From Myxococcales bacterium 68-20 (lineage in GTDB: Bacteria; Myxococcota_A; Polyangia; Polyangiales; Polyangiaceae), in contig MKVQ01000002.1 of the NCBI GenBank assembly GCA_001899635.1, forward strand, positions 1 to 64,000: a stretch of DNA of 64,000 nt, in the 5' to 3' direction. This document shows, piece after piece, positions 48,528 through 57,639 of the stretch. The position numbers and the translations under genes were made by a program. The notes beneath the pieces were generated by a model. That model did not search any database, was not told where the DNA came from, and saw only the letters and a list, made by a program, of their open reading frames with translations. The first letter of the stretch is position 1; each line of letters starts with the position of its first letter.

Positions 48528-48953
48528 ATGGGTCGGCCTATGCGAAGCGATGAAGATCCTGCGGAGATCGCCGCCCAGCTGGGGCTGGAGATCGGGACGG
48601 TCAAGGGGCGGTTTCGCGCTGCCGACCTTTCGCCCGTCTCCATCTTGAGCGCGGTCGTGGCGGGAGAGGGCTTCGGTCGGCCGCGACTGTCGGGGCTGGC
48701 GTATCTGGGGCTGTCCCTCGGGTGCTTTCTCATCGGCTTCGAAATGCTCACCAGCGGACGTCTGGCATACGTGATCGTTCCCTTCGTTCCCATCTTCGCC
48801 ATCTGCGGCGCGTGGCTGCTTGTCGTCGGACAGCCGGAAGCGGTACCTCGCCCGCAGAAGGTCCCTCGATGGGCTCGACTCGGGCTCGGGCTCTGCCTCG
48901 CGATAGGCGTCGCCCTCGGCATCGCAGCGGATGCGGTGCTCCTGTTCGGGTAG
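48528..48953 (+). CDS. Membrane protein with short cytoplasmic N-terminus
   Basis: About 141 aa from ATG 48528 (ATG 48540 also possible). The first 50 residues include a short sigma/HTH-like helix pair (AEIAAQLGLEIGTVKGRF). Three membrane segments follow: LSGLAYLGLSLGCFLIGFEM, LAYVIVPFVPIFAICGAWLL, LGLGLCLAIGVALGIAADAV. No family recognised. It is the first gene after the tRNA-like relic, so it may mark return to chromosomal sequence. Confidence 0.6.
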   Translation: MGRPMRSDEDPAEIAAQLGLEIGTVKGRFRAADLSPVSILSAVVAGEGFGRPRLSGLAYLGLSLGCFLIGFEMLTSGRLAYVIVPFVPIFAICGAWLLVVGQPEAVPRPQKVPRWARLGLGLCLAIGVALGIAADAVLLFG

Positions 48954-49068
48954 GCCTCCACGGTTGCGCAGCTCATCGGACTCCGTGGGCTCGCGTCGAA
49001 CCCCCTCGCGACGGACGGCGTCACTACGCGTGACCGCCATTGGGGAGCCCCGCGCCTCACGCACGGCG

Positions 49069-49482
49069 CTATGGCTCCGAGATCGCCATCGCTCCGACCA
49101 TGACGACTACGTAGATGGCATCGACGATCGCGACGGGCAACCACGCGCGGAACGGACGTTGACGTTCTTCTTCCTCCGCCGCGGGAGCGTCGTGAAAGCG
49201 TCGGTAGGACGCCCATAGGACGGCGAACGCCAATGCGGGGCCGAGCGCCGAGAGGACCAGTTGGCCGAGAACACGCTCGAGCGACGACTCGCCGCCAGGA
49301 GAGAGTGTGAGAGTCAGGCCAGGAAGCATGACGACCGCGCCTCCCCCGCCCCCGATGAACGCCCCGACGACGATCAGTGCTGCTCTGGCGAGACCACCGA
49401 CGATTCCGAATACGTAGCGCTCGGAGACACAGCGCAGAAGCGCACGAACGGTCAGTACGAGATGCAGCACCGACACGACCAT
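49069..49482 (-). CDS. Membrane protein, function unknown
   Basis: A 137-aa protein, ATG 49482. Three to four hydrophobic segments (FGIVGGLARAALIVVGAFIG, LGQLVLSALGPALAFAVLW, LPVAIVDAIYVVVMVGAMAI) with a charged loop EEEERQRPF near residue 105. No motif recognised. It resembles the next membrane protein upstream (49730) in size and may be a distant relative. Confidence 0.6.
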   Translation of the reverse strand: MVVSVLHLVLTVRALLRCVSERYVFGIVGGLARAALIVVGAFIGGGGGAVVMLPGLTLTLSPGGESSLERVLGQLVLSALGPALAFAVLWASYRRFHDAPAAEEEERQRPFRAWLPVAIVDAIYVVVMVGAMAISEP

Positions 49483-49729
49483 GGGCGCAGCGTACCTCAG
49501 CTCGACGTCCGCCGCCGGGCAGCTCGTGAACAGCTCGGACCGTTCGAATCGAGGCAGGGCTCAGTGCACTCGTATAGGAGCCTTGTGAACGAAGCGAACG
49601 AGAGCCGGAGGCGCGGAGCGGCTTCGTGACAGCATGGCGGCTGGCTCGCTGGTCGCAACCTACTCGTGCTCTCGAGGGGCAGAGAGCGTGAGCGAACCGC
49701 GTGCGCGGTCGGCTGCGCGTGGCTGATGC

Positions 49730-50101
49730 CTATTCGCTTCGCTCGCGACCGAGGGCGGTGACGACGTTCGCGACGACGAGGGCGAGCGCAGGCGTTCCGA
49801 TCGCGAGCGCGATCGGGCCGAACATGTACGTCGCCATCGCCTCCGCCCCGAAGCTCTGGAGACTCGTCCGCAGCGCGAGCCATGCGAACACTGGAGCACC
49901 GCAGAGGAGGCCAATCTGAAGGCCGGCGCCGATCAGGGCAAGGTTGCGCTGGCGAGCGCCGCCCCTGACGCGCGCGAGGAGCGCCACGACGACCGACGAG
50001 CCGATCGCGACGACCGTCACGACGAAGGCCGCAACGCAGAAGAGAGAATCGGTCGGGCTCATCCCGAGCCCTATCGTCGATGAGGCGGCGGTGAGATTCA
50101 A
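49730..50101 (-). CDS. Membrane protein, function unknown
   Basis: A 123-aa protein, ATG 50101. Hydrophobic segments: LFCVAAFVVTVVAIGSSVVV, LIGAGLQIGLLCGAPVFAWL, YMFGPIALAIGTPALALVVA. A basic loop (RVRGGARQR) lies after the first. No family recognised. The 250 bp between it and the gene at 49482 show no convincing gene. Confidence 0.6.
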   Translation of the reverse strand: MNLTAASSTIGLGMSPTDSLFCVAAFVVTVVAIGSSVVVALLARVRGGARQRNLALIGAGLQIGLLCGAPVFAWLALRTSLQSFGAEAMATYMFGPIALAIGTPALALVVANVVTALGRERSE

Positions 50102-50191
50102 CCCTTCGAGAGAAGTCGATGGGGTCCTCCCGCGACATGCCGCAGCGCGATTCGGCGAAGGTCGACGCGCGGGGATGCTCTCGGCACCTCG

Positions 50192-50407
50192 TCACTTCGG
50201 ACGCCCAGCCGCGTCGTCCGTCTCCTTCAGCATCTCGGCCGCGAAGGCGCGCGCGAGGTCCGCTCGCTCCTCGTGCGAGGTCTTGGGGTGAAGGAGCTTC
50301 CGCTCCATCAGCTCACCGATGATCGCGGAGAGCCACTTCCCTTCCGTAGGCCTGCTGCTCTCGACGAGCGCTCGACACATCGCCCGTAGAACGTCGTCAC
50401 TCACCAT
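50192..50407 (-). CDS. Small helical hypothetical protein
   Basis: A 71-aa protein; the ATG at 50407 was chosen because the upstream frame is Arg/Cys-rich and non-coding in look. The sequence MVSDDVLRAMCRALVESSRP, then LSAIIGELMERKLLHP and ARAFAAEMLKETDD is two to three helices. Divergent from the DUF488 gene. Function unknown. Confidence 0.5.
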   Translation of the reverse strand: MVSDDVLRAMCRALVESSRPTEGKWLSAIIGELMERKLLHPKTSHEERADLARAFAAEMLKETDDAAGRPK

Positions 50408-50615
50408 GCGTTCGTGCGCCTGACATCTTAGCTGGTGATAACGCCTCGTCACTACCCCGTAGGGGTAATGACAAGGTCTGCAACATGTGCTCAGCCACCC
50501 GCGCCTTCGTGCGCCGGCTCGTTCGGGCTCGAGCACGACGGCACCGCTGCAGTCGACGAGGACCGTCACCCCTGCACGCGCCGTGCATGGCGCCCTAGGA
50601 AGAGGTGACCAGCTC

Positions 50616-51119
50616 ATGCTCCGAATCAAACGCGTCTACGAGCCCGCGACTCCCGGTGACGGCGCTCGCGTCCTCGTCGATCGGCTGTGGCCGCGCGGCC
50701 TGAACAAGGAAGAGGCCCACCTCGACGACTGGCTCCGCGATCTCGCGCCCAGCGACGAGCTTCGAAAGTGGTTCGGGCACGACCCGCGGCGCTTCGCCGA
50801 GTTCCAGAAGCGCTACGAGCACGAGCTCGAGGACGACGCTGCGCGGACGCTCCTCGACGATCTGGCTCGCCGTGCCACGCGCGGCACGCTGACGCTCGTC
50901 TTCGCGGCGAAGGACGCGGAGCACAACAACGCGGTCGTGCTGGCGCGGGAGATCGAGCGACGCGTTCGACGGATCGCAGCTGCCGCGTCGCGACGCAAAG
51001 CGAGCGCGCCGAAGGCAAAGGCGACCACCTCCGCGAGGCCCCCGGCACGATCCCCCGCCGGAGCGCGGGCTGGCCGGCGCGCATCGACCGGCGGACGACG
51101 CGCGCGCACGCCGGCGTGA
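50616..51119 (+). CDS. DUF488 family protein with basic tail
   Basis: A 167-aa protein, ATG 50616 with GGAAGAGGT upstream. Residues 1-118 are a normal DUF488 (YeaO-type) protein: RVLVDRLWPRGLNKEEAHLD, WLRDLAPSDELRKWFGHDP, RYEHEL, and TLTLVFAAKDAEHNNAVVL near the end. The last 45 residues are an added Lys/Arg/Ala/Ser-rich tail of a kind common in high-G+C bacteria and likely nucleic-acid binding. Family function is uncertain. Confidence 0.9.
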   Translation: MLRIKRVYEPATPGDGARVLVDRLWPRGLNKEEAHLDDWLRDLAPSDELRKWFGHDPRRFAEFQKRYEHELEDDAARTLLDDLARRATRGTLTLVFAAKDAEHNNAVVLAREIERRVRRIAAAASRRKASAPKAKATTSARPPARSPAGARAGRRASTGGRRARTPA

Positions 51120-51376
51120 CCGAGCAGTCGGAGTCGACGGCGAGCGTGTCGTTGCCGATGGACGCGGCTACGCAACCGGCATGCCCGGACCGCGCGGTCG
51201 GGTGTCGTTGCGATGAGTTTACGCTGTAAAACCGCGTAGCGCGGAGGCGTCGGGGATCGTGTTGCCCACCTCGGCGGTCCAGCGCTCGGCGAGCGAAGCC
51301 GCCGTCGCGTCTCAAATCGGCACCTCCGGCGTCCGGAGGGAGCGGCGCCGCCGGGTGGAGTGGTATTGCCCGATCG

Positions 51377-53377
51377 ATGCGCTTCCGCCCTCTCCTCCTC
51401 AGCGTCGTCGCAGCAGCCCTCGCCACGCTCGGTCCTGGATGCGGGTCGAGCTCCGGCTCCTCCGAGCAGAAGGTCGGCCCGTTCGAGCCGAAGGTCGAGT
51501 GGGTGCATCTCACGTGCGATCCGCTCGTGCCGACGCAGTGCGGGTTCCCCTTCCCTTCGAACGTGTGGACGGTCGACGCCGCCGACACACCGACCAAACG
51601 TCGCGTCCAGATCGACGATGACAGCATCCCTCCGGCGCTGAACGGGAAGAAGAGCATCGGCGCGCCCTGGTCGAAGAGCGATGGCTTCAGCGCGGGTCCC
51701 GCGATCCTCACGCAGCTCCCCGGTGCGACGCTCGAGGGGCTCCCGACGCTCGACACGCTCGCTCGTTCGCTCGAGGCCGACTCTCCGACCGTCGTGCTCG
51801 ACACCGAGACCGGCGAGCGCATTCCCCACTTCGCCGAGCTCGATCGGACCCGCGACGACCCGGAGAGCGTCACGTTCATCATCCGTCCCGTGGTGGCGTT
51901 GAAGGACGCGCGCCGCTACATCGTCGCGATCCGGAAGGTCCGCGGTGAGAGCGGCGAGCTGGCTCCGACGCCGTCGTTCAAGGCGCTCCGCGACTCGATC
52001 GCGTCGAGCGAGCCGTCCGTCGACGCGCGGCGCGGGCTCTACGCGGACATCTTCCAGCGCCTCGGCGGCGCCGGGGTGGAGCGCGAGTCGCTCCAGCTCG
52101 CATGGGACTTCACGACCGCGAGCCGCGAAAACGTGACCGGATGGCTGCTCCACATGCGTGACGAGGCGCTCGCGCAGGCGGGCGACAGCGGCCCCGCGTA
52201 CGTCATCGACAAGGTCGACGAGGACTGGGAGCCCGACCTCATCGCCTACCGCATCAACGGCCGGATGACGGTGCCGCTCTACCTCGACAAGCCGGAGCCG
52301 GGAGCGCACCTCGTCTTCGGCGCCGATGGGATGCCCGATCCGAACCCCGCGCGCCCGACCTACGAGGTGCCGTTCGAGGTGATCGTCCCGAAGAGCGCGC
52401 TCACGAAGCCCGCGGCGCTCCTGCAATACGGCCACGGGCTGCTCGGCGCGCGCACTCAGATCGAAGCCGCCAACTTCCGCAAGCTCGTCTCGGAGAAGAA
52501 CTACGTCATCTTCGCGGTCGACCTCGCCGGGATGGCCGAGGACGACTTCGGGCACATCGCGAACACCCTCTCGAGCGGGCAGCTCGAAGGGATCTCGACG
52601 ATGTTCGAGCGGATGCACCAGGGGATGCTGAACTCGCTTCTCGCGATGCGGATGATGAGCCGCGGCTTCGCGAAGGATCCGAAGTTCGGGGCGTACATCG
52701 ACCCGACGCAGCGGTACTACCATGGCATCAGCCAGGGAGGGATCGCCGGCGGCGTGTACATGTCGGCCTCCACGGACGTCGAGCGCGGCGCGCTCAGCGT
52801 GATGGGCCAGCCCTACGGCTTCCTCCTCAACCGAAGCGTCGACTTCGGGCCGTTCTTCCTCGTGATGCGTGGAGCCTACCCCGATCCGCGCGCTCAGCAG
52901 CTCGGCCTCGCGCTCGTGCAGATGCTCTGGGATCGCGTGGAGCCGAGCGGCTGGACGAAACATCTCGCCGGCGGTCTCCCGAACACGCCGGCGCACGCGG
53001 TCCTCATGACCGCGGCGCTCGGAGATCATCAGGTCACCACGTTCGGCGCCCACGTCATGGCGAGGAGCGTGGGCGCCAAGCACCTCGAGACCGGCGTTCG
53101 CGACATCTTCGGGCTCGACAAGGTGAGCGAGACCCCGAGCGGCTCGGTCTACGCCGAATACGACTTCGGGCTGCCCAAGGAGCCGCTCTGCAACGTGCCG
53201 ATGAGCCACTGCGAGGACCCGCACGGAATGGTCCGCAAGCTCCAGTGGTCCGACGACCAGCTCGACGCGTTCCTGCGCACCGGTCAGGGCAAGAACTTCT
53301 GCCCCGGGGGCGTGTGCAAGTTCCCCGAGCAGAGCGGCTGCGACGGCGGCTCGCACGCGGACCTCTGCGCGCCCTGA
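51377..53377 (+). CDS. Lipoprotein of the alpha/beta-hydrolase type
   Basis: A 666-aa protein, ATG 51377. Signal LLLSVVAAALATLGPGC has the lipobox Cys at residue 22. In the centre, ALLQYGHGLLGARTQIEAAN carries an oxyanion-type His-Gly, and YYHGISQGGIAGGVYMSAS holds a GxSxGG nucleophile elbow (Ser about 451), the mark of alpha/beta hydrolases. A later GDHQVTTFGAHVMAR may supply the catalytic His. Cys-rich ends (CGFPFPSNVW, CPGGVCKFPEQSGCDGG) point to an exported protein. It is one of the large secreted esterase-like lipoproteins seen in myxobacteria; substrate unknown. Confidence 0.8.
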   Translation: MRFRPLLLSVVAAALATLGPGCGSSSGSSEQKVGPFEPKVEWVHLTCDPLVPTQCGFPFPSNVWTVDAADTPTKRRVQIDDDSIPPALNGKKSIGAPWSKSDGFSAGPAILTQLPGATLEGLPTLDTLARSLEADSPTVVLDTETGERIPHFAELDRTRDDPESVTFIIRPVVALKDARRYIVAIRKVRGESGELAPTPSFKALRDSIASSEPSVDARRGLYADIFQRLGGAGVERESLQLAWDFTTASRENVTGWLLHMRDEALAQAGDSGPAYVIDKVDEDWEPDLIAYRINGRMTVPLYLDKPEPGAHLVFGADGMPDPNPARPTYEVPFEVIVPKSALTKPAALLQYGHGLLGARTQIEAANFRKLVSEKNYVIFAVDLAGMAEDDFGHIANTLSSGQLEGISTMFERMHQGMLNSLLAMRMMSRGFAKDPKFGAYIDPTQRYYHGISQGGIAGGVYMSASTDVERGALSVMGQPYGFLLNRSVDFGPFFLVMRGAYPDPRAQQLGLALVQMLWDRVEPSGWTKHLAGGLPNTPAHAVLMTAALGDHQVTTFGAHVMARSVGAKHLETGVRDIFGLDKVSETPSGSVYAEYDFGLPKEPLCNVPMSHCEDPHGMVRKLQWSDDQLDAFLRTGQGKNFCPGGVCKFPEQSGCDGGSHADLCAP

Positions 53378-53387
53378 CGCGCTCGCC

Positions 53388-53852
53388 TCACGCCGCGCGC
53401 ATGTCGGGGCTCACGAGATCGGCAAGGGCCGCATCGATCATCGCCATCGATGCGGGCTTCTCGAGGAAGCGCGGCGCGCGGTCGCCGAAGAGCCCGGCGG
53501 TGAAGTTCCCGGTCAGGATGACGACGCGCCTCGCCTGATCCTCGTCCTTCGCGTCGAGGCAGAGGAAGAAGTCCCGACCGGACATCCCGCCGAGGTTCAG
53601 ATCGCAGAGGATGGCATCGAAGCGTGCGCCGCCGGCGATCAGCGCGAGCGCGCTCTCGGCGTCGGCGAGATCGGTCACCGCGTACTTGCGCTGGAGTCCG
53701 CGGACGAGCGCGCGGCGGACCATGGCATCGTCGTCGATCAAGAGGACGCGAGGGCTGCGCGCGAGCGGAAACACCGGCGAGGGATGTATGCTCCGAAACT
53801 TGGGGTGCCGGCCTGACTGCAGCGGCGGCGTGCTTTGCGTTCTCGAAGCCAT
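53388..53852 (-). CDS. Stand-alone response-regulator receiver domain
   Basis: A 154-aa protein, ATG 53852. After a 38-aa tail comes a full receiver domain: acidic pair in VLLIDDDAMVRR, phospho-acceptor Asp in AILCDLNLGGMSG, Thr in VVILTGN, Lys in FLEKPA. There is no output domain. It ends 11 bp from the convergent hydrolase gene. No kinase gene is next to it, so its partner is elsewhere. Confidence 0.85.
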   Translation of the reverse strand: MASRTQSTPPLQSGRHPKFRSIHPSPVFPLARSPRVLLIDDDAMVRRALVRGLQRKYAVTDLADAESALALIAGGARFDAILCDLNLGGMSGRDFFLCLDAKDEDQARRVVILTGNFTAGLFGDRAPRFLEKPASMAMIDAALADLVSPDMRAA

Positions 53853-53972
53853 GTTCGGGATTACGGCGCAGCCACGCGAACGAACAGGGCCTCGACGCCA
53901 ACCACCCGTTGCGGGTCTCGAAGAGGGCCTTCACCGGCTGAACTTGTGGCTCGGGCTGCCGTTCAGCTCATC

Positions 53973-55250
53973 ATGGCACCTCGCGTCGCGCTCTCGCTCC
54001 TCCGCTCCGCCATCGCGTTCGGCCTCGTCGGCTGCACCGTCGGCGCGCCCGCCGCGGGGACCTCGGCGCCGGACCCGACGAGCGAGCCGTCCGGACCGGG
54101 GACCGCAGACGGCGACGAGCCTGCGACGCCGCCCGCCGCAACCGAGCCCGAGGGCGTGAAGGAGAAGGCGCGCTGGACGTTCTTCGTCTACGCGAACGGC
54201 GACAACGGCCGCTCTCGCGAGCTCGCCGCGGACCTGGAGCACATGAACGAGGCGATGCTCCAAGCGGACGTCGAGGTGATCGTCTTCGCCGACTGGAACG
54301 CCGCCCTCACGGACCGAGAAGGTCGTCCCTTCCCCAGCGGGAGTGAATGGATCTCGCTCGCCGGGCACGGCGCGAAGCCCCGCGTCCGTAGCGCGAGCGA
54401 GAGCGAGCAGGATCTCGAAGATCCGGCTGTCCTCCGCAGCGCCGTCGCCCGCGCGTTCGGGCAGCACCCTGCGGATCATCGCGGCGTCATCGTGTGGTCG
54501 CGCGGTGAAGGCGGCGACGCCCAGGACGGAACGCGCCCGGGCGCGGCGGCGATGTCGACGCCCGCGATGATCGCCGCGATCCGCGATGGGCTCGCGGACA
54601 TCGGGCTCACGGGCGAGCGAACCCTCGACGTGCTCGGGTTCGACTCCTACGCGCCTGCTCGGATCGAGATCGCCTACGCGACGCGCGAGCTCGCCGGCGT
54701 CTACGTAGCGAATCCGGCGGGCTCCAACGGGACGACATGGGCTTATGCCGACGCGCTCGGGTTCCTGGCGAACACCTCGGACGCGACCGGCGCGACCTTC
54801 GCCGCGTTCGAGGCCGAAGCAGCGCGGAAGATCGGTGGGCCGCCACACGTGGCCGTCCACACCGAGAAGCTCGAGCGCCTCGCCGACGCGACCTCCTCGC
54901 TCGTCCGCGCGATCGCCGCTCACCCGGAGGTCATGCCCCGCGTCGTCTCCGCGATGATGGCCGCCGCGGAGGCGCCCTTTGGCAGCGGGCCTCCGAGCTA
55001 TCAGCGATTCGTGTCCGAGCTCGCGAACGATCCGAGCCTCGACGTCGTGACCGCCACGGCACAGGAGGTCGCGATCCACCTCTCGGAAGCGCTCGTCTAC
55101 GCCCCCGGCGGCGCAGAGCTCGGCATCACCCTCCCGCTCACGGAGGCGTCGCCGGCCTGGCTCGCCGAATACGCCGAGACCGCGCGGGAGTGGCTCGCCG
55201 CGACCGGATGGGACGCGCTGCTCGCGTCGTACGCCAGCTCCGAGCCGTAG
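53973..55250 (+). CDS. Clostripain-family (C11) lipoprotein lacking catalytic residues
   Basis: A 425-aa protein; ATG 53973 opens a lipoprotein signal (LLRSAIAFGLVGC, Cys at 21). The domain is C11-like: WTFFVYANGDNGRSRELAAD is the usual first strand, RGVIVWSRGEGGD stands where the catalytic His (NHG) should be, and LDVLGFDSYAPARIEIAYAT where the catalytic Cys (FDACLM) should be. Both His and Cys are replaced (Arg and Tyr), so it should not be a protease. It probably binds peptides or has a structural role at the membrane. Confidence 0.75.
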   Translation: MAPRVALSLLRSAIAFGLVGCTVGAPAAGTSAPDPTSEPSGPGTADGDEPATPPAATEPEGVKEKARWTFFVYANGDNGRSRELAADLEHMNEAMLQADVEVIVFADWNAALTDREGRPFPSGSEWISLAGHGAKPRVRSASESEQDLEDPAVLRSAVARAFGQHPADHRGVIVWSRGEGGDAQDGTRPGAAAMSTPAMIAAIRDGLADIGLTGERTLDVLGFDSYAPARIEIAYATRELAGVYVANPAGSNGTTWAYADALGFLANTSDATGATFAAFEAEAARKIGGPPHVAVHTEKLERLADATSSLVRAIAAHPEVMPRVVSAMMAAAEAPFGSGPPSYQRFVSELANDPSLDVVTATAQEVAIHLSEALVYAPGGAELGITLPLTEASPAWLAEYAETAREWLAATGWDALLASYASSEP

Positions 55251-55404
55251 CGCGCGCCCCTCTCTGTGCCGCAACGAGCTCTGAAAAGTGCGCCGCTTTC
55301 TTGGGCGAGCCCCGAAAAGCCCCGAAGATGACGCGGCGCAGCGGTGCGCATGTCGGACACGCATGCTACCGCAGGCTCACCCGAGATCGTTGGAGGACAC
55401 ACGA

Positions 55405-55761
55405 ATGATGGCTTCGAGCAGCGTTCGAGACGACCGTAGGGGGCAGCCGCGAGCTCCGGCCATCTTGGCGGTGGGACTCGAATCGGAGACGAAGTCTTCC
55501 CGCCACGGCGTCACGCGCGACGTGAGCTCGAACGGTCTCCTCATCGTCACGCCGAGCCACTTCGCGAAGGGCGACCGTATCAAGATCAAGGTCCACGCCG
55601 GAGCCGTCGGCGTCGACGTCGTCGGGCGCGTGGCGCGCGTGACCGAGAACCCGATCTCCTCACCGGAGCTCTGGCGCTACCGCGTCGGCGTCGAGCTCGA
55701 CGAGCCGCTCCCGGTCGCTCTCGTCGACGGCGCGCGAGCACACGCGACCGGAAACGCCTGA
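55405..55761 (+). CDS. PilZ-domain protein
   Basis: A 118-aa protein; ATG 55405 has TTGGAGG 10 nt upstream. An Arg cluster (RDDRRGQPRAP) near residue 8-18 corresponds to the RxxxR c-di-GMP motif, followed by VTRDVSSNGLLIVTP, the D-x-S-x-x-G motif. The rest is a short barrel (GDRIKIKVHAGAVGVDVVGR, YRVGVELDE). Size is that of a single-domain PilZ protein, a class abundant in myxobacteria. The spacing of the RxxxR motif is somewhat irregular, so binding is not assured. Confidence 0.75.
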   Translation: MMASSSVRDDRRGQPRAPAILAVGLESETKSSRHGVTRDVSSNGLLIVTPSHFAKGDRIKIKVHAGAVGVDVVGRVARVTENPISSPELWRYRVGVELDEPLPVALVDGARAHATGNA

Positions 55762-55788
55762 GGCCGCACCCACGCGCCACACGCCACG

Positions 55789-56406
55789 TCAGGTCGTCAT
55801 CCGCGCAGCTGAACGGCGCCGGCGCAGGGCGTGTGTGATCAGTCCGACCGGAACGAGCGGAACGATCAGGGCGAAGAGAACGAGCGCGACGACGAAGCCG
55901 ACCAGGAGCGCGAGCAGGAACAGCACGACGTCCGCGAGCGTCGCGCGCCTCGTCGCCCCCGCTGCGCGCATGAAACGCTCACGCGCGGCACCGACCGTGA
56001 GGGCGAGCACCACGTCGAGCTCCTCTCCGTACGTCGTCCGCTGGCCACGGCCGCGAACGAAGGCCGCGAAGACACGCCTCGGCGCGCGAACCAGGCCACC
56101 GGCCATTCCGCCGAGGTTCAGCGCCCACGCCGCGCCGTAGCCTTTGCACCCGGCCGCGATCTCCCAAGCCGCGATCTCGAACTCGCCGACGATGTCCGTG
56201 TCGTAGCCCGTCAGCAGATGATGGAGGTCGTGGTACCGGACGGCCTCGACTCGAGCCTTCGTGTTCGGGAAAGGCATCGGGATCGGGCCGAGCTTGAAGT
56301 CGACCCACGCGTCGTCATAGCCGCCCGTCTCCCCGAAGCCGTTCGCGTCGAAGTAGACCTTCCGCGCCTCCCGCATGGTCATCGTGTCCGCGTACGTCAC
56401 CAGCAT
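55789..56406 (-). CDS. Coq4-like HDxxH protein with C-terminal membrane segment
   Basis: A 205-aa protein; ATG 56406 (GAGG upstream) is preferred to GTG 56442, which lies in the operator palindrome. Residues about 55-90 read VRYHDLHHLLTGYDTDIVGE, the HDxxH(x)11E zinc site of the Coq4 family (ubiquinone biosynthesis scaffold). The C-terminal 50 residues add a membrane segment (LADVVLFLLALLVGFVVALV) not found in Coq4. It is divergent from a TetR regulator and likely controlled by it. A lipid- or quinone-related role is inference. Confidence 0.65.
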   Translation of the reverse strand: MLVTYADTMTMREARKVYFDANGFGETGGYDDAWVDFKLGPIPMPFPNTKARVEAVRYHDLHHLLTGYDTDIVGEFEIAAWEIAAGCKGYGAAWALNLGGMAGGLVRAPRRVFAAFVRGRGQRTTYGEELDVVLALTVGAARERFMRAAGATRRATLADVVLFLLALLVGFVVALVLFALIVPLVPVGLITHALRRRRSAARMTT

Positions 56407-56424
56407 CGTCGCCTCGCCCTCTCT

Positions 56425-56455
56425 TTCACTGAGTCCACTCACTGAGTGCGCTCAC
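56425..56455. promoter_or_regulatory. Palindromic operator between the Coq4-like and TetR genes
   Basis: A perfect 13-bp palindrome CACTCACTGAGTG (56436-56448) is flanked by further half-sites: CACTGAGT at 56427-56434 and CTCACTG at 56451-56457, with ATGAGTG at 56505 on the TetR start codon. Placed between two divergent starts 98 bp apart, it is the expected binding site of the TetR product. Confidence 0.7.
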
Positions 56456-56504
56456 TGTATGGACCGCGCTCTTTCATTCGGCAAGGGGCACTGGATGACT
56501 TTCA

Positions 56505-57203
56505 ATGAGTGCCGTCATAAACTGGCGACAAGCGATGACGAAGCCATCAGGGCGGCAGCCCGCCAGGACGCGGAAGACGTCCGGCCCGAGGACTGGACCG
56601 AAGACGAGCCGTGCGGCGCAGCGCGCCGGGACGCGAGAGCAGATCCGGATCGCAGCGTTCGAGCACTTCTCGACGATCGGCTTCGACGAGACGACGACGC
56701 AGGCGATCGCCCAGCGTGCCGGGGTCGCAGCGGGGACCGTCTTCCTTCATGCGAGCGACAAGGCCGATCTCCTCTTCCTCGTGATGCACGATCGGCTCGA
56801 GGCGATGATGGCGCGCGTCTTCGAGACGTTGCCCGACGCGCCGTTGCTCGAGCGACTTCTCCACGTCTTCCGGGGCGTCTTCGCGATGTACGCCGAGCAC
56901 CCGAAGATGGGGGCGGCATTCGTGCGGGTCCTACCGGGAGCGAGCGGCCCCAACGCGCAGCGCACCAACACGTTGACGTTCGGATTCCTCCACCGCCTCG
57001 GGCTCCTCGTGAGCGATGCTCAGGCTCGCGGCGAGGTCGCGTCCGACCTCAACCCGACCGCGTGCGCGCAGAACATCTTCGGCCTCTACTTCATGACGCT
57101 GCTCGGATGGCTGAGCGGTCACTACACGCTCGAGACGGCGCTCGACCCGATGCTGCGCTCGTCGCTCGAGCTGCAGATCCGCGGCTTCCGCCCTAGCCAG
57201 TAG
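56505..57203 (+). CDS. TetR-family transcriptional regulator
   Basis: A 232-aa protein (ATG 56505; ATG 56535 possible). After a basic tail, residues about 43-95 are a TetR HTH: REQIRIAAFEHFSTIGFDET, then TTQAIAQRAGVAAGTVFLHA and SDKADLLF. The C-terminal half is an all-helical ligand domain with aromatic clusters near the end (NIFGLYFMTLLGWLSGHYTL). It probably represses itself and the divergent Coq4-like gene through the palindrome at 56436. Ligand unknown. Confidence 0.9.
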   Translation: MSAVINWRQAMTKPSGRQPARTRKTSGPRTGPKTSRAAQRAGTREQIRIAAFEHFSTIGFDETTTQAIAQRAGVAAGTVFLHASDKADLLFLVMHDRLEAMMARVFETLPDAPLLERLLHVFRGVFAMYAEHPKMGAAFVRVLPGASGPNAQRTNTLTFGFLHRLGLLVSDAQARGEVASDLNPTACAQNIFGLYFMTLLGWLSGHYTLETALDPMLRSSLELQIRGFRPSQ

Positions 57204-57213
57204 CGGGGCGCGG

Positions 57214-57639
57214 TCAGCGCGTGAAGAGCGCGAGCGCGACGACCGCGAGCGAGAGCACGAGCACGATCCCGGCGACAGGCGGCATCCCGCGCGGCGTCTC
57301 GAGCGGCGCACGCATCACGTCCCGTGACGGTCGTCGCGCGGACGACGGCGCGAAGGCGCCGGCAGGCGTCGCCAAGCGCGGCGGGAACGACGGCGGCGCA
57401 TCGATCGCCTCGTCGCCCACGTCGACGAACTCCTCCTCCGCGGTCGCGGGGGCCTGGCCCGGCACCCTCACGGGCATCGTCGCCGTGGCGGGCGTCCGCT
57501 TGCGGATCGCGAGGCGAGCCTCGTCCTCGGCGGAGCGGACGAGGTCGAGCAGATCGCTCGACGTCGACGGCGATGGGTGGCCACCCGAGTCATCCGCCTC
57601 CTGGGAGAGCCGGCGCTCCTTGTCTTGTTCGTTGCTCAC
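57214..57639 (-). CDS. Tail-anchored hypothetical protein
   Basis: A 141-aa protein with GTG 57639 and GAAGG upstream. A charged N-terminal region with a helix LLDLVRSAEDEARLAIRKRT is followed by a Pro/Ala-rich linker, and the last 20 residues are one membrane segment (VAGIVLVLSLAVVALALFTR). Cytoplasmic head and C-terminal anchor are inferred. No family recognised. Convergent with the TetR gene (10 bp). Confidence 0.6.
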   Translation of the reverse strand: MSNEQDKERRLSQEADDSGGHPSPSTSSDLLDLVRSAEDEARLAIRKRTPATATMPVRVPGQAPATAEEEFVDVGDEAIDAPPSFPPRLATPAGAFAPSSARRPSRDVMRAPLETPRGMPPVAGIVLVLSLAVVALALFTR

